A stretch of 64,000 bases of DNA, taken from NCBI GenBank assembly GCA_963846775.1, contig CAWJXB010000003.1:124001-188000 (forward strand). The letters run 5' to 3'. This document shows, piece by piece, positions 43,586-50,491 of the stretch. The position numbers and the translations under genes are program-made. The notes under the pieces are model-generated. The model searched no databases. It worked only from the letters and a program-made list of their open reading frames with translations, and was not told the DNA's origin. Positions within the stretch are counted from its first letter, which is position 1; each line of letters starts with the position of its first letter. Source of the stretch: CAVYXA01 sp963846775 (GTDB taxonomy: Bacteria; Verrucomicrobiota; Verrucomicrobiia; Chthoniobacterales; UBA10450).

Positions 43586-43957
43586 CTATCCGACGGACGC
43601 TCTCCGGGTGACAATGGCGGCGGCATATTGTGCATCCGGCAACGCGAATTTCCGGAGCTCGATTTGCACTTGCTGAAGTCGGAACGCACCTAGCAAATGG
43701 CCGGCCAATGCCTCGGCCAATGTCTCGATGAGTTTGTCCGAACGGGCAGCAACGAAGTCCCGCGCGGCTGCGGAGACCACCGAGTAATCGACTGCGCGCG
43801 CGACGTCATCCCCAAGATGATCAAATTGCTCATTTGGCCAGATTGTGATCGAGACAGTGAGCCGTTGCCGGCGTTCGCGTTCGTCATCGGTCACGCCGAT
43901 TCGGGCAAAAAGCTCGAGCTGCTCGATATGAATCGTGTCTCGCTCGGCACTGTGCAC
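43586..43957 (-). CDS. folB: Dihydroneopterin aldolase
   Basis: A 123-residue enzyme of folate synthesis that cleaves 7,8-dihydroneopterin to 6-hydroxymethyl-dihydropterin and glycolaldehyde. The pattern IHIEQLELFARIGVTDDERERRQRL, the VDYS motif and KLIETLAEALAG match FolB, and the length is normal. No other folate gene is nearby. Confidence 0.9.
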   Translation of the reverse strand: MHSAERDTIHIEQLELFARIGVTDDERERRQRLTVSITIWPNEQFDHLGDDVARAVDYSVVSAAARDFVAARSDKLIETLAEALAGHLLGAFRLQQVQIELRKFALPDAQYAAAIVTRRASVG

Positions 43958-44154
43958 GTCTGTAGCAGTTGCATGAGCAAAAAATTTCGCAACCTATGTG
44001 GCGAAACGCTTTGAAGATCGACATCACTTCGGCGTGAGGGACGCGACGATGACGTCTACGCGCGGAACAGTGCGCAGGAGATGGAAGATGGATGCAGCTG
44101 CAAAATGACCGCAGCTTAAGTAGCCCCACCTCCTGGCGTCGTCACCCACTTGAT

Positions 44155-44916
44155 TCAGGCGGCCTGGGCGGTGAGCGTGGCGCACAGGTGCCGGATCTCG
44201 CTTTTGACCTCCCTTGGATCTTCCACCGTCTCGGCCACTTCGGTCCAGATGAGCCAGCGATAACGGCGGCGCAGATTATACAGTTGGCGTTTTACGCCCG
44301 CTTCACTGATGCCTAAGAGCCCGCTGAGTTTGCCATAGGAAACATCGCTGCGCTCGGTCGCCAGATAGGGGCTGAGGGTTTCACACAAGCGCGATCGTCC
44401 CTTGCCTTGGCATTCCTCCTGCAGACGCCTCAGCGCCCGCTCCACCACGGTCGCGGCCCAGCGCAAATCGAACAGTTGCTCCGGCGACCACGATTGCAGC
44501 GCTTGCTCCGGGATCGACATCTGCGAGGGCGATTCGGCCACCCAATCGTCCCAGGAAATAAATTTGATGTCTCCGCCACGCTTGCGGCTGCGCCGCCGAT
44601 CGGTGGCATCGTTCAAGAAATTGCCCAGCGCCCGCAGTAGGAGCGAACGGAACCGACCGCGCCCGGGGTCCGCCCTCTCCAGCAAAGAGCCTTCCAGAAC
44701 CGCCGCAAAAAAATCCTGGGTCAGGTCCTCGGCATCCTCCGGACCATAACCACGCAGGCAGATATAAGCGAAAATCGGTCGCCAATAAATTTGGCAAAGC
44801 TCGCCCAGAGCCTGGCCAGCCGCACGGTTTCTCGATCCATTTGCCTCCGAGCAAGAGCGCACCACGCTCCACCGGGTGGTGGCAAACCGGTCTGAGGCTG
44901 ACGCTAAGGTGGACAC
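44155..44916 (-). CDS. ECF-like RNA polymerase sigma factor (orphan)
   Basis: A 253-residue sigma-70 family protein with the FATTRWSVV opening, region 2 (ELCQIYWRPIFAYICLRGYGPEDAEDLTQDFF) and region 4 (YGKLSGLLGISEAGVKRQLYNLRRRYRWLI). It resembles the kinase-linked sigma factor at 22175 over most of its length, yet no kinase or anti-sigma gene is next to it. Regulation must therefore come from elsewhere on the genome. Confidence 0.87.
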   Translation of the reverse strand: MSTLASASDRFATTRWSVVRSCSEANGSRNRAAGQALGELCQIYWRPIFAYICLRGYGPEDAEDLTQDFFAAVLEGSLLERADPGRGRFRSLLLRALGNFLNDATDRRRSRKRGGDIKFISWDDWVAESPSQMSIPEQALQSWSPEQLFDLRWAATVVERALRRLQEECQGKGRSRLCETLSPYLATERSDVSYGKLSGLLGISEAGVKRQLYNLRRRYRWLIWTEVAETVEDPREVKSEIRHLCATLTAQAA

Positions 44917-45406
44917 AGGCTTGAGGGAGGCCGATCATGCCGCTCTCCCATTCGTTAAGCAAGCCTTTTTTCCCAATAGCCCCGAGAGGCGACAGAAGCG
45001 GCTGGAACGGTCAGTCCTGGCCCTTTCCGGGCCGGCAACTAATCATCGAACCCCGGCACTGACGGCCTCGGGATAAATTCCCGCGCTTCCGGCGCTTATC
45101 GGCTACGGCTGTATTTGAGACATGCCAGTAAAAGTTCCTCAAATTTTTCGCGAACTTCGGTCCGCAATTCTCGGAGAAGAAGATAGACGGTGATTTCATC
45201 GCGCGGTCAGTGAGACCGCCCGATGATTGCGCATGAGGCGCCTGGCAGTTCCGCTTCCTCCGTTTGTGGGCTGCCAGGCGTTAACCGCGGCCGGGGCAAA
45301 CGCGAGCCATGTTTTGCGAATGCTTAAGCTACGGTAAAGACCGCGGCCAAAACGAACTCCGATGGTTGCGGCGAGTTCAATCCTCAACGATGCGTCTGGT
45401 TTTCGC
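44917..45406. other. Long intergenic region without a recognised gene
   Basis: 490 bases between the divergent sigma factor and esterase genes. Frames on both strands show no domain. The minus strand around 45100-45190 can encode SENCGPKFAKNLRNFYWHVSN, with no start signal or family. The region is large enough to hold promoters for both genes, but I see no clear -35/-10 pair. Confidence 0.45.
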
Positions 45407-46210
45407 ATGGCAAAACATACCCTGACCGGGAACATCAAACGTCATCGCGCTTTTCCCTCGGGGATTCTCGGCAACCGGCGCGATGTCTTGGTCTATCTGC
45501 CTCCGGGTTACTCGCGATTCTCACAAAAACGTTATCCGGTTTTGTATGTGCACGATGGGCAGAACGTCTTCGACGCGGCGACGGCGTTTGCGGGCGTGGA
45601 ATGGAGGATGGATGAGACGGCTGAGCGGTTGATCCGTGCGGGTGCGATTGAGCCGCTCATCATCGTGGCAGTGGCCAACATGGGCGAGGATCGAATTCAC
45701 GAATACGCGCCCACGCGTGCCGTGATCGATTGGAAAGCGAAACGAAAAACGCGGAGTCGCGGTCAGGCGCGGCTTTATGCGCAGTTCCTGATCGAGGAAC
45801 TCAAACCGGAGATCGACAAAAAATATCGGACCAAGCGCGAAGCGGAATTCACCGGGCTTGGCGGCTCGTCGCTAGGCGGCCTGGTAACGCTCGCGATTGG
45901 CATTTTGTATTCGCATGCCTTTACCCGCCTGATGGTCATGTCGCCATCAATCTGGTGGGATGATTTCGCGATTTATCGGCTGGTCGATTCCATTCAGGTA
46001 AAACCGCCGCTGAAAATCTGGCTCGACACCGGCACGGCCGAGCCGGGCTGGGAACAAGGGCGCCAGCTGCGGGACCGGTTAGGCGAAAAGGGTTGGAAGC
46101 CTCGCCGTGACCTTGAATACATGGAAGCGCGGGGAGCCGACCATAGCGAAGGCGCGTGGGCGGCGAGAGTGGAGCCAGCGCTGAGGTTTTTGTTTCCGGC
46201 TGCGAAGTAA
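45407..46210 (+). CDS. Alpha/beta-fold esterase (esterase D / Fes-like)
   Basis: A 267-residue hydrolase. The nucleophile elbow is GGSSLGGL, and the family marks RRDVLVYLPPGY, YPVLYVHDGQNVFD and HSEGAWAARVEPAL are present, the last carrying the probable catalytic His. Such enzymes cleave acyl or trilactone esters; the substrate is unknown, and no siderophore gene is near. ATG 45407 is preferred over 45362. Confidence 0.85.
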   Translation: MAKHTLTGNIKRHRAFPSGILGNRRDVLVYLPPGYSRFSQKRYPVLYVHDGQNVFDAATAFAGVEWRMDETAERLIRAGAIEPLIIVAVANMGEDRIHEYAPTRAVIDWKAKRKTRSRGQARLYAQFLIEELKPEIDKKYRTKREAEFTGLGGSSLGGLVTLAIGILYSHAFTRLMVMSPSIWWDDFAIYRLVDSIQVKPPLKIWLDTGTAEPGWEQGRQLRDRLGEKGWKPRRDLEYMEARGADHSEGAWAARVEPALRFLFPAAK

Positions 46211-46255
46211 ATCTCAAGCGCCAATCACCAGATCCCAAGAAAGCAGCAATATCCA
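46207..46255. repeat. Heptamer-like repeat (left run)
   Basis: Degenerate units of the CCAAnnn type (such as CCAATCA, CCAAGAA, CCAAGCT, CCAAGTC) with 7-bp spacing. It pairs with a reverse-sense run near 46397-46460 (TTTGGGG and CTTGGGG types). Between the two lies the 46294-46366 palindrome. Confidence 0.55.
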
Positions 46256-46293
46256 AGCTCCAAGTCTGCCGGGTGTTGAAGCGAGACTTTCCA

Positions 46294-46366
46294 CTGTAGC
46301 GGCGCTCTGTGAGCGTCGCTGTTCTTCGAGCGGCGCTCTTGCGACGGTCACGGACCGCCGCTACAG
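46294..46366. repeat. Palindromic element with outer stem and two inner hairpins
   Basis: The outer pair CTGTAGCGGC / GCCGCTACAG is perfect over 10 bp. Inner arms include GCGCTCTGTGAGCGTCGC and CGGTCACGGACCG, joined by TGTTCTTCGAG. Read end to end, the two halves agree at about 20 of 26 positions. Confidence 0.75.
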
Positions 46367-46569
46367 AACGAAAGCTCGTAATCGCCGCGCGATGTTTGGT
46401 GTTTGAAACCTGGAGCTTTCTCTGGGGTTTGGGGTCTTGCTGCTTGGGGTTTTCCTATCTTCCTCGCGGGCGGCTTGGGCGGATTGGGTGGCAACGGTTC
46501 GGGACGCGGGACCGGTTGTGGGCCGGGCACTGGGGGCATCGGCTGGGGCGTTGGGACCGGGTTCGGCAT
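46348..46569 (-). CDS. Possible small proline-rich protein
   Basis: A 73-residue frame that starts 6 bp after the upstream gene and is very rich in proline (MPNPVPTPQPMPPVPGPQ, then repeated PxP). Its C-terminal third is encoded by heptamer repeats and the edge of the 46294 palindrome. It may be real and coupled to the gene before it, or just a low-complexity frame. Confidence 0.3.
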   Translation of the reverse strand: MPNPVPTPQPMPPVPGPQPVPRPEPLPPNPPKPPARKIGKPQAARPQTPEKAPGFKHQTSRGDYELSFCSGGP

Positions 46570-46575
46570 GGGAAA

Positions 46576-47376
46576 TTACTGTAACGGTTTTCCGTAACAT
46601 TGATAGACCCGCACAAAACCGCCGACGAAATCGATGTCCTTCTGGTATGCAAAAGCGCGCGCGCCCGGCGACCACGTTAACTCGCGCGGAGCTTCGGGAT
46701 GGTTCGGATCGTAAACGAAGTAGCGCGTGAGACCATCCTTCGAACGGCCGGGTTTTCGGCCATAAATCAGAATTGTGTGATTGATCTCCAGTTTCGGAAA
46801 GGTGGAGAGATAGGCGACAAACAAGTCGCCGCTGGCGAGGGCCGCATCGAGATTGGCGTGCGTTTTCTCCTGATACTCGCGACTGGGCACGAAAAACATT
46901 CGGGCGTTGGCCGGCCGAAAATAAGTGGCGAAGCCGCTGCCGAGATTTTTCTCGAACACATCTGTCTTGGCTTCGCTTAGCTCCCGCAAATTTTTGTAGC
47001 CGGGGAAAAGGATGCGTCGATTTTCCGGTAGCGGCGCGCCCCACGGCGCACGGCGCGCGATAGCGCGGATCCGCGCGGCCAACTCTCGATCTTCGACAGG
47101 AACACGGTGTGGGTCGAACCGGGCGAATTTCCGAAATTGGACAACCGATCGGCTCATGACAAAGCAACGCCGCGTGTATTGGTTAGTCGGATCCGCGGCC
47201 AATTGTCGTTGCAGGGTGGGCCGGCCATTCTTGTATTTGAGCACCGTGGCGTTTTTGAATGCGAACGTGTCGCGCTGGAAATTGAATGGCGCGCATGACG
47301 CTCCGGGTCTGGTTAGTGCCAGGAAGAGCGCGATCAAGAATAACTGCGCCCAAGGCCGCCGGCTCCCGTGAATCAT
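46576..47376 (-). CDS. Secreted protein of unknown function
   Basis: A 266-residue protein with a signal peptide (LFLIALFLALTRPGASC). The later part (INHTILIYGRKPGRSKDG, YFVYDPNHPEAPRELTW) suggests a hydrolase-like fold with a conserved His and Asp, but I cannot name the family. It begins 1 bp after the accA stop on the same strand, so it is likely co-transcribed with accA. ATG 47376 begins the signal peptide. Confidence 0.65.
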   Translation of the reverse strand: MIHGSRRPWAQLFLIALFLALTRPGASCAPFNFQRDTFAFKNATVLKYKNGRPTLQRQLAADPTNQYTRRCFVMSRSVVQFRKFARFDPHRVPVEDRELAARIRAIARRAPWGAPLPENRRILFPGYKNLRELSEAKTDVFEKNLGSGFATYFRPANARMFFVPSREYQEKTHANLDAALASGDLFVAYLSTFPKLEINHTILIYGRKPGRSKDGLTRYFVYDPNHPEAPRELTWSPGARAFAYQKDIDFVGGFVRVYQCYGKPLQ

Positions 47377-47377
47377 G

Positions 47378-48364
47378 TCACGATCGGGTCGTTGGCGCAG
47401 CGGTTTTGCCTTCGGCAAAGCTTCCGAGCGCGCGGAATTTTTCGTATCGCTTCCTGACCAACTCCTCGGTCGATAATTCGCGCAGGCGCGCTAGATTTTC
47501 CCGCAGGGCGTGGCCGAGGTTCGTTACCGCAGTTTCGTAATCGCGATGGGCGCCGCCCTCCGGCTCGGGCACGATTTCGTCGACCACGTCGAGTTTGAGC
47601 AAATCTTGTGCGGTCAATTTGAGGGCTTCGGCCGCTTCAGCGGCATGGCGGCGGTCGCGCCACAAAATTGCGGAACACGCTTCCGGGCTGATGACTGAGT
47701 AGTAAGCATTTTCCAGAATCAAAACACGGTCGGCCACGCCAATGCCGAGCGCGCCACCCGAGCCGCCTTCGCCGATCACGGCCGCGATGATCGGCACACG
47801 CAGGCTCATCATTTCACGCAGGTTCACGGCGATCGCTTCCGAGATGTGGCGTTCCTCCGAACCGATACCTGGAAATGCCCCCGGCGTGTCGATTAACGAG
47901 ATCACCGCCAGGCCGAATTTCTGGGCCAGCTGCATCAGGCGGAGCGCCTTGCGATAGCCTTCCGGGTGGGCGCAACCGAAATTGCGCAGCACGTTCTCCT
48001 TGGTGTTGCGTCCTTTTTGGTGGGTAATCACGACGCATCGTTCCGTCCCCAGCATCGCCAGACCGGTCGGCATCGCCTTATCGTCGGCGAAATGGCGGTC
48101 GCCGTGGAGCTCGATCCAGTTGGTGAAACAACGCTCGATGTAATCCAGCGCAAACGGTCGTTGCACATGACGTGCGATTTGCACCCGCTGCCATGCGGAC
48201 AAATTTCCATAAATGGTGCCCCGCATTTTGGAAATCTTAGTCTCGATTTCCGTGATGGCCGAATCAAGATCGACGTCGTGCTTGTCGGAGTGCGCCTTGA
48301 GATCAGCCAGACGCCGTTGCAGCTCGGCGATCGGCTTTTCGAAATCGAGTGATTGGATGTCCAT
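47378..48364 (-). CDS. accA: Acetyl-CoA carboxylase carboxyltransferase subunit alpha
   Basis: A 328-residue subunit of the enzyme that makes malonyl-CoA for fatty acid synthesis. LDFEKPIAELQRRLADLK at the start, NFGCAHPEGYRKALRLMQLA, and IDTPGAFPGIGSEERHISEAIA and GEGGSGGALGI are family signatures. Length is normal. The biotin-carboxylase and accD genes are not in the window. It is followed directly by a secreted protein gene. Confidence 0.95.
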   Translation of the reverse strand: MDIQSLDFEKPIAELQRRLADLKAHSDKHDVDLDSAITEIETKISKMRGTIYGNLSAWQRVQIARHVQRPFALDYIERCFTNWIELHGDRHFADDKAMPTGLAMLGTERCVVITHQKGRNTKENVLRNFGCAHPEGYRKALRLMQLAQKFGLAVISLIDTPGAFPGIGSEERHISEAIAVNLREMMSLRVPIIAAVIGEGGSGGALGIGVADRVLILENAYYSVISPEACSAILWRDRRHAAEAAEALKLTAQDLLKLDVVDEIVPEPEGGAHRDYETAVTNLGHALRENLARLRELSTEELVRKRYEKFRALGSFAEGKTAAPTTRS

Positions 48365-48472
48365 TGTGAATCGAGAATCGCTAAAAGATTACATGATTAC
48401 ATCATCGAACGCATCGCTGTTGGAACATTTAGTCTCGGCCGATCCCACGATTCAACGATTTTACAGTTCACG
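48365..48472. repeat. Heptamer-like repeat between accA and the LysM gene
   Basis: Short AT-rich units with roughly 7-bp spacing (GATTACA, TGATTACA, ATCGAAC; then CGATTCA, ACGATTT). It fills most of the 108-bp gap between the two minus-strand genes and could hold the accA promoter. Confidence 0.5.
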
Positions 48473-49312
48473 TTACTCAACAATCGTCACCGCCGTCTTG
48501 TTATTAACCAGACTGCTCAATTCTTCCAGGTCAGTCGCGTCCAACCCCAAACCTTGCGCGGGCGGCGTCTCCACGTGAGGATGCGTCGCGTCCGCCCCCG
48601 AATAAATAATGTACCCCGGCGCGGCTAGCCGGATCCAGCGCGTGCTGCCGGCATATTCTTTCGAAGCAAATCCGACGCGTTTCCCGTCATGCCAGGCCAT
48701 GATCTCTACGACCCTCGTGTTAACCTTTGCCGATTGTTTTGCGGGCAGTTTTTCTTCGCGGACCTGGTATTCCTTGAAGAATGCGCCTTTGTCGAGCAAG
48801 ATGAGCGCCTTCGCGCTGCGTTGGATCAAGATGGAAAAGTTGGGATGCGAGATCAACAGGCGTTGCCCGATCCGCAACATCGTGCTGCTCAGATTGTTCA
48901 TCCGCATGATTAGTTCCGGTGTCGATTTCGTTTTGCGCGCCACTCTCGCCAGCACATCTCGCGGTTTCACGATGTATTCCTCTTTTTCCGGCGACGAATA
49001 ACTGGAAAGCAGGATGTCGATGTTGACCTCGCCGAGGAGATGTTTCGCTTCCTCGACGTGCGGACCGGTCGGATATTTTTGCAGCAACAACGTGAGCGCG
49101 GTGCGTGCCTCCGCCAGTTGCCCATCCTGACGCAATTTCGCCGCCGCCTGAAATTCCGGCAGGCTGATGTCGGGCGTCGGGGCCAGCGTGACTTCACCAC
49201 GCTGTTCTTTTCGCACCTCAATCTCCTGTTTGAACAGAACGTTGGTGCTGAACCACCAGGCGCCGCCAAAGATAAACGCTGCCAGCAGGACAACGAACAG
49301 CCACTTGATCAT
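48473..49312 (-). CDS. Membrane-anchored LysM protein with L,D-transpeptidase-like tail
   Basis: A 279-residue protein. It has an N-terminal membrane helix (LFVVLLAAFIFGGAWWF), a short TPR-like segment (LAEARTALTLLLQKYP) and a LysM peptidoglycan-binding domain (112-155: YIVKPRDVLARVARKTKST..RIGQRLLIS). The last 120 residues follow the fold order of YkuD L,D-transpeptidases, but where the catalytic HGCIRL motif should be the sequence reads QGLGLDATDLEEL. The catalytic cysteine is therefore absent, and the protein probably binds rather than crosslinks the wall. Confidence 0.78.
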   Translation of the reverse strand: MIKWLFVVLLAAFIFGGAWWFSTNVLFKQEIEVRKEQRGEVTLAPTPDISLPEFQAAAKLRQDGQLAEARTALTLLLQKYPTGPHVEEAKHLLGEVNIDILLSSYSSPEKEEYIVKPRDVLARVARKTKSTPELIMRMNNLSSTMLRIGQRLLISHPNFSILIQRSAKALILLDKGAFFKEYQVREEKLPAKQSAKVNTRVVEIMAWHDGKRVGFASKEYAGSTRWIRLAAPGYIIYSGADATHPHVETPPAQGLGLDATDLEELSSLVNNKTAVTIVE

Positions 49313-49373
49313 TCAGCGATGAGTTTCAGCCCCGCCAACTAGCGGGGCAAGCAAATGGTCGCAGCCGTGTCTC

Positions 49374-49826
49374 CTAGCTCGCCTGCGATTCGCGACCGGG
49401 AAAGAAGCGACGCCAGAGGCGGCCGATGGTGCGTTCTTGCTGATTGTTCCAGGTGAAGTGGCAGTCCTCGCAATAAAATTCTTTCGGGATAATTTTGATC
49501 GCGCAAAGCACGCCGACCAGCGCCGGGGTGAGAAACTTTCTCGTCATCTGCGGATACTCGATGCGCGACGAGCCGCATTGCGGACAGCGCACCAGCGCGG
49601 CAGCGATGGCCGGATCAGTCGATTCCCATTCGACCATCAGACTCTGCGCGCGTTCGAAATCGCTGTCCTCGATAAACACTTTCACGTTTGCCTGCGGCCT
49701 CGACATGAACCCAACCGTTTGCAACGGCGCTTCGTTATGAACATCCGCGCGCAAACCGGCCTTTTGAAAGCGCGTTTTGAGTTCCTTTGCTTTGGCCGGT
49801 TCGTTAAACGTCGCAATCGTTACCAT
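49374..49826 (-). CDS. DUF2007 protein with zinc ribbon
   Basis: A 150-residue soluble protein. Residues 1-70 follow DUF2007 (TIATFNEPAKAKELKTRFQKAGLRADV; VKVFIEDSDFERAQSLM), a domain proposed to bind a regulator protein. Cys81/84 and Cys119/122 form a likely zinc ribbon around a short hydrophobic segment. It lies 61 bp upstream of the LysM gene on the same strand. Confidence 0.8.
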   Translation of the reverse strand: MVTIATFNEPAKAKELKTRFQKAGLRADVHNEAPLQTVGFMSRPQANVKVFIEDSDFERAQSLMVEWESTDPAIAAALVRCPQCGSSRIEYPQMTRKFLTPALVGVLCAIKIIPKEFYCEDCHFTWNNQQERTIGRLWRRFFPGRESQAS

Positions 49827-49879
49827 AGATCATTAGCACTGGGTCGACCTGATCAAACATCAACTCGCGACGCAGTGCA

Positions 49880-49956
49880 AGACTACTGATCAAGGATTCA
49901 GGGTTCAGATTGAGCGCCGCCAACATTTCCGAAACCTGAACTGTGAACCCTGAACT
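49880..49956. repeat. Heptamer tandem repeat upstream of DUF2007
   Basis: Units of the GGATTCA / GGGTTCA type, then GAAACCT, GAACTGT, GAACCCT, GAACTTT at 7-bp spacing. The run lies between the DUF2007 and DUF420 genes. Confidence 0.6.
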
Positions 49957-49958
49957 TT

Positions 49959-50390
49959 CTATTTTGCCGGCGGGAACCATTGGTAAAGAAAAAGGTAAAC
50001 AATCACGCCGGTGACAGAGACGTAAAGCCAGATCGGCATGGTCCAGCGCCCGAGCCGGCGATGTCGGTCCCAGCGCCGCTGAAACACGGGGACGAGCGTC
50101 ACGATCACGAGCGGGAGCGTGATAAAAGCCAGCAGAACATGCGAAGCCAGAATCGGAAAATAGACCGCGGCGATCCAGCCGGTGTAACCGGAAGATTTTT
50201 CGCCTACGTGAAGGTGATAAGTAATGTAGCCGATGAGAAATAACGTCGATGAAATAATGGCGGCGATCATACATGGCACGTGACGTTGCCAGATGTCTCG
50301 CCGGATGAAAAACCAGCCGAGCGAGATGAATACTGTGCTCACGGCATTGAGCGAAGCGTTGATGACGGGAAGATCGGAGATTGAAAACAT
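49959..50390 (-). CDS. DUF420 membrane protein (CtaM-like)
   Basis: A 143-residue protein with four membrane helices and the DUF420 pattern (LPVINASLNAVSTVFISLGWFFI; HVPCMIAAIISSTLFLIGYITYHLHVG; PLVIVTLVPVFQRRWDRHRRLGRWTMPIWLYVSVTGV). Family members help mature haem-copper oxidases in some Firmicutes; here no oxidase gene is adjacent, so the role is open. Confidence 0.85.
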   Translation of the reverse strand: MFSISDLPVINASLNAVSTVFISLGWFFIRRDIWQRHVPCMIAAIISSTLFLIGYITYHLHVGEKSSGYTGWIAAVYFPILASHVLLAFITLPLVIVTLVPVFQRRWDRHRRLGRWTMPIWLYVSVTGVIVYLFLYQWFPPAK

Positions 50391-50394
50391 CGTA

Positions 50395-50488
50395 AAACGT
50401 TAAATCGTTACATCGTGAATCGTTCAACCGCGAATCGTCGCCGACGCTCCTCCGATTTAACCATGTAACGATTCAGGATTCACGTTCA
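50395..50488. repeat. Heptamer-like repeat between DUF420 and AsmA-like genes
   Basis: CGTTAAA, TCGTTAC, ATCGTGA, ATCGTTC and similar units spaced by 7-8 bp, then a reverse-sense run (AACGATTC, AGGATTCA, CGTTCAC). It occupies the space between divergent genes and ends right before the ATG at 50492. Confidence 0.55.
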
Positions 50489-50491
50489 CCC

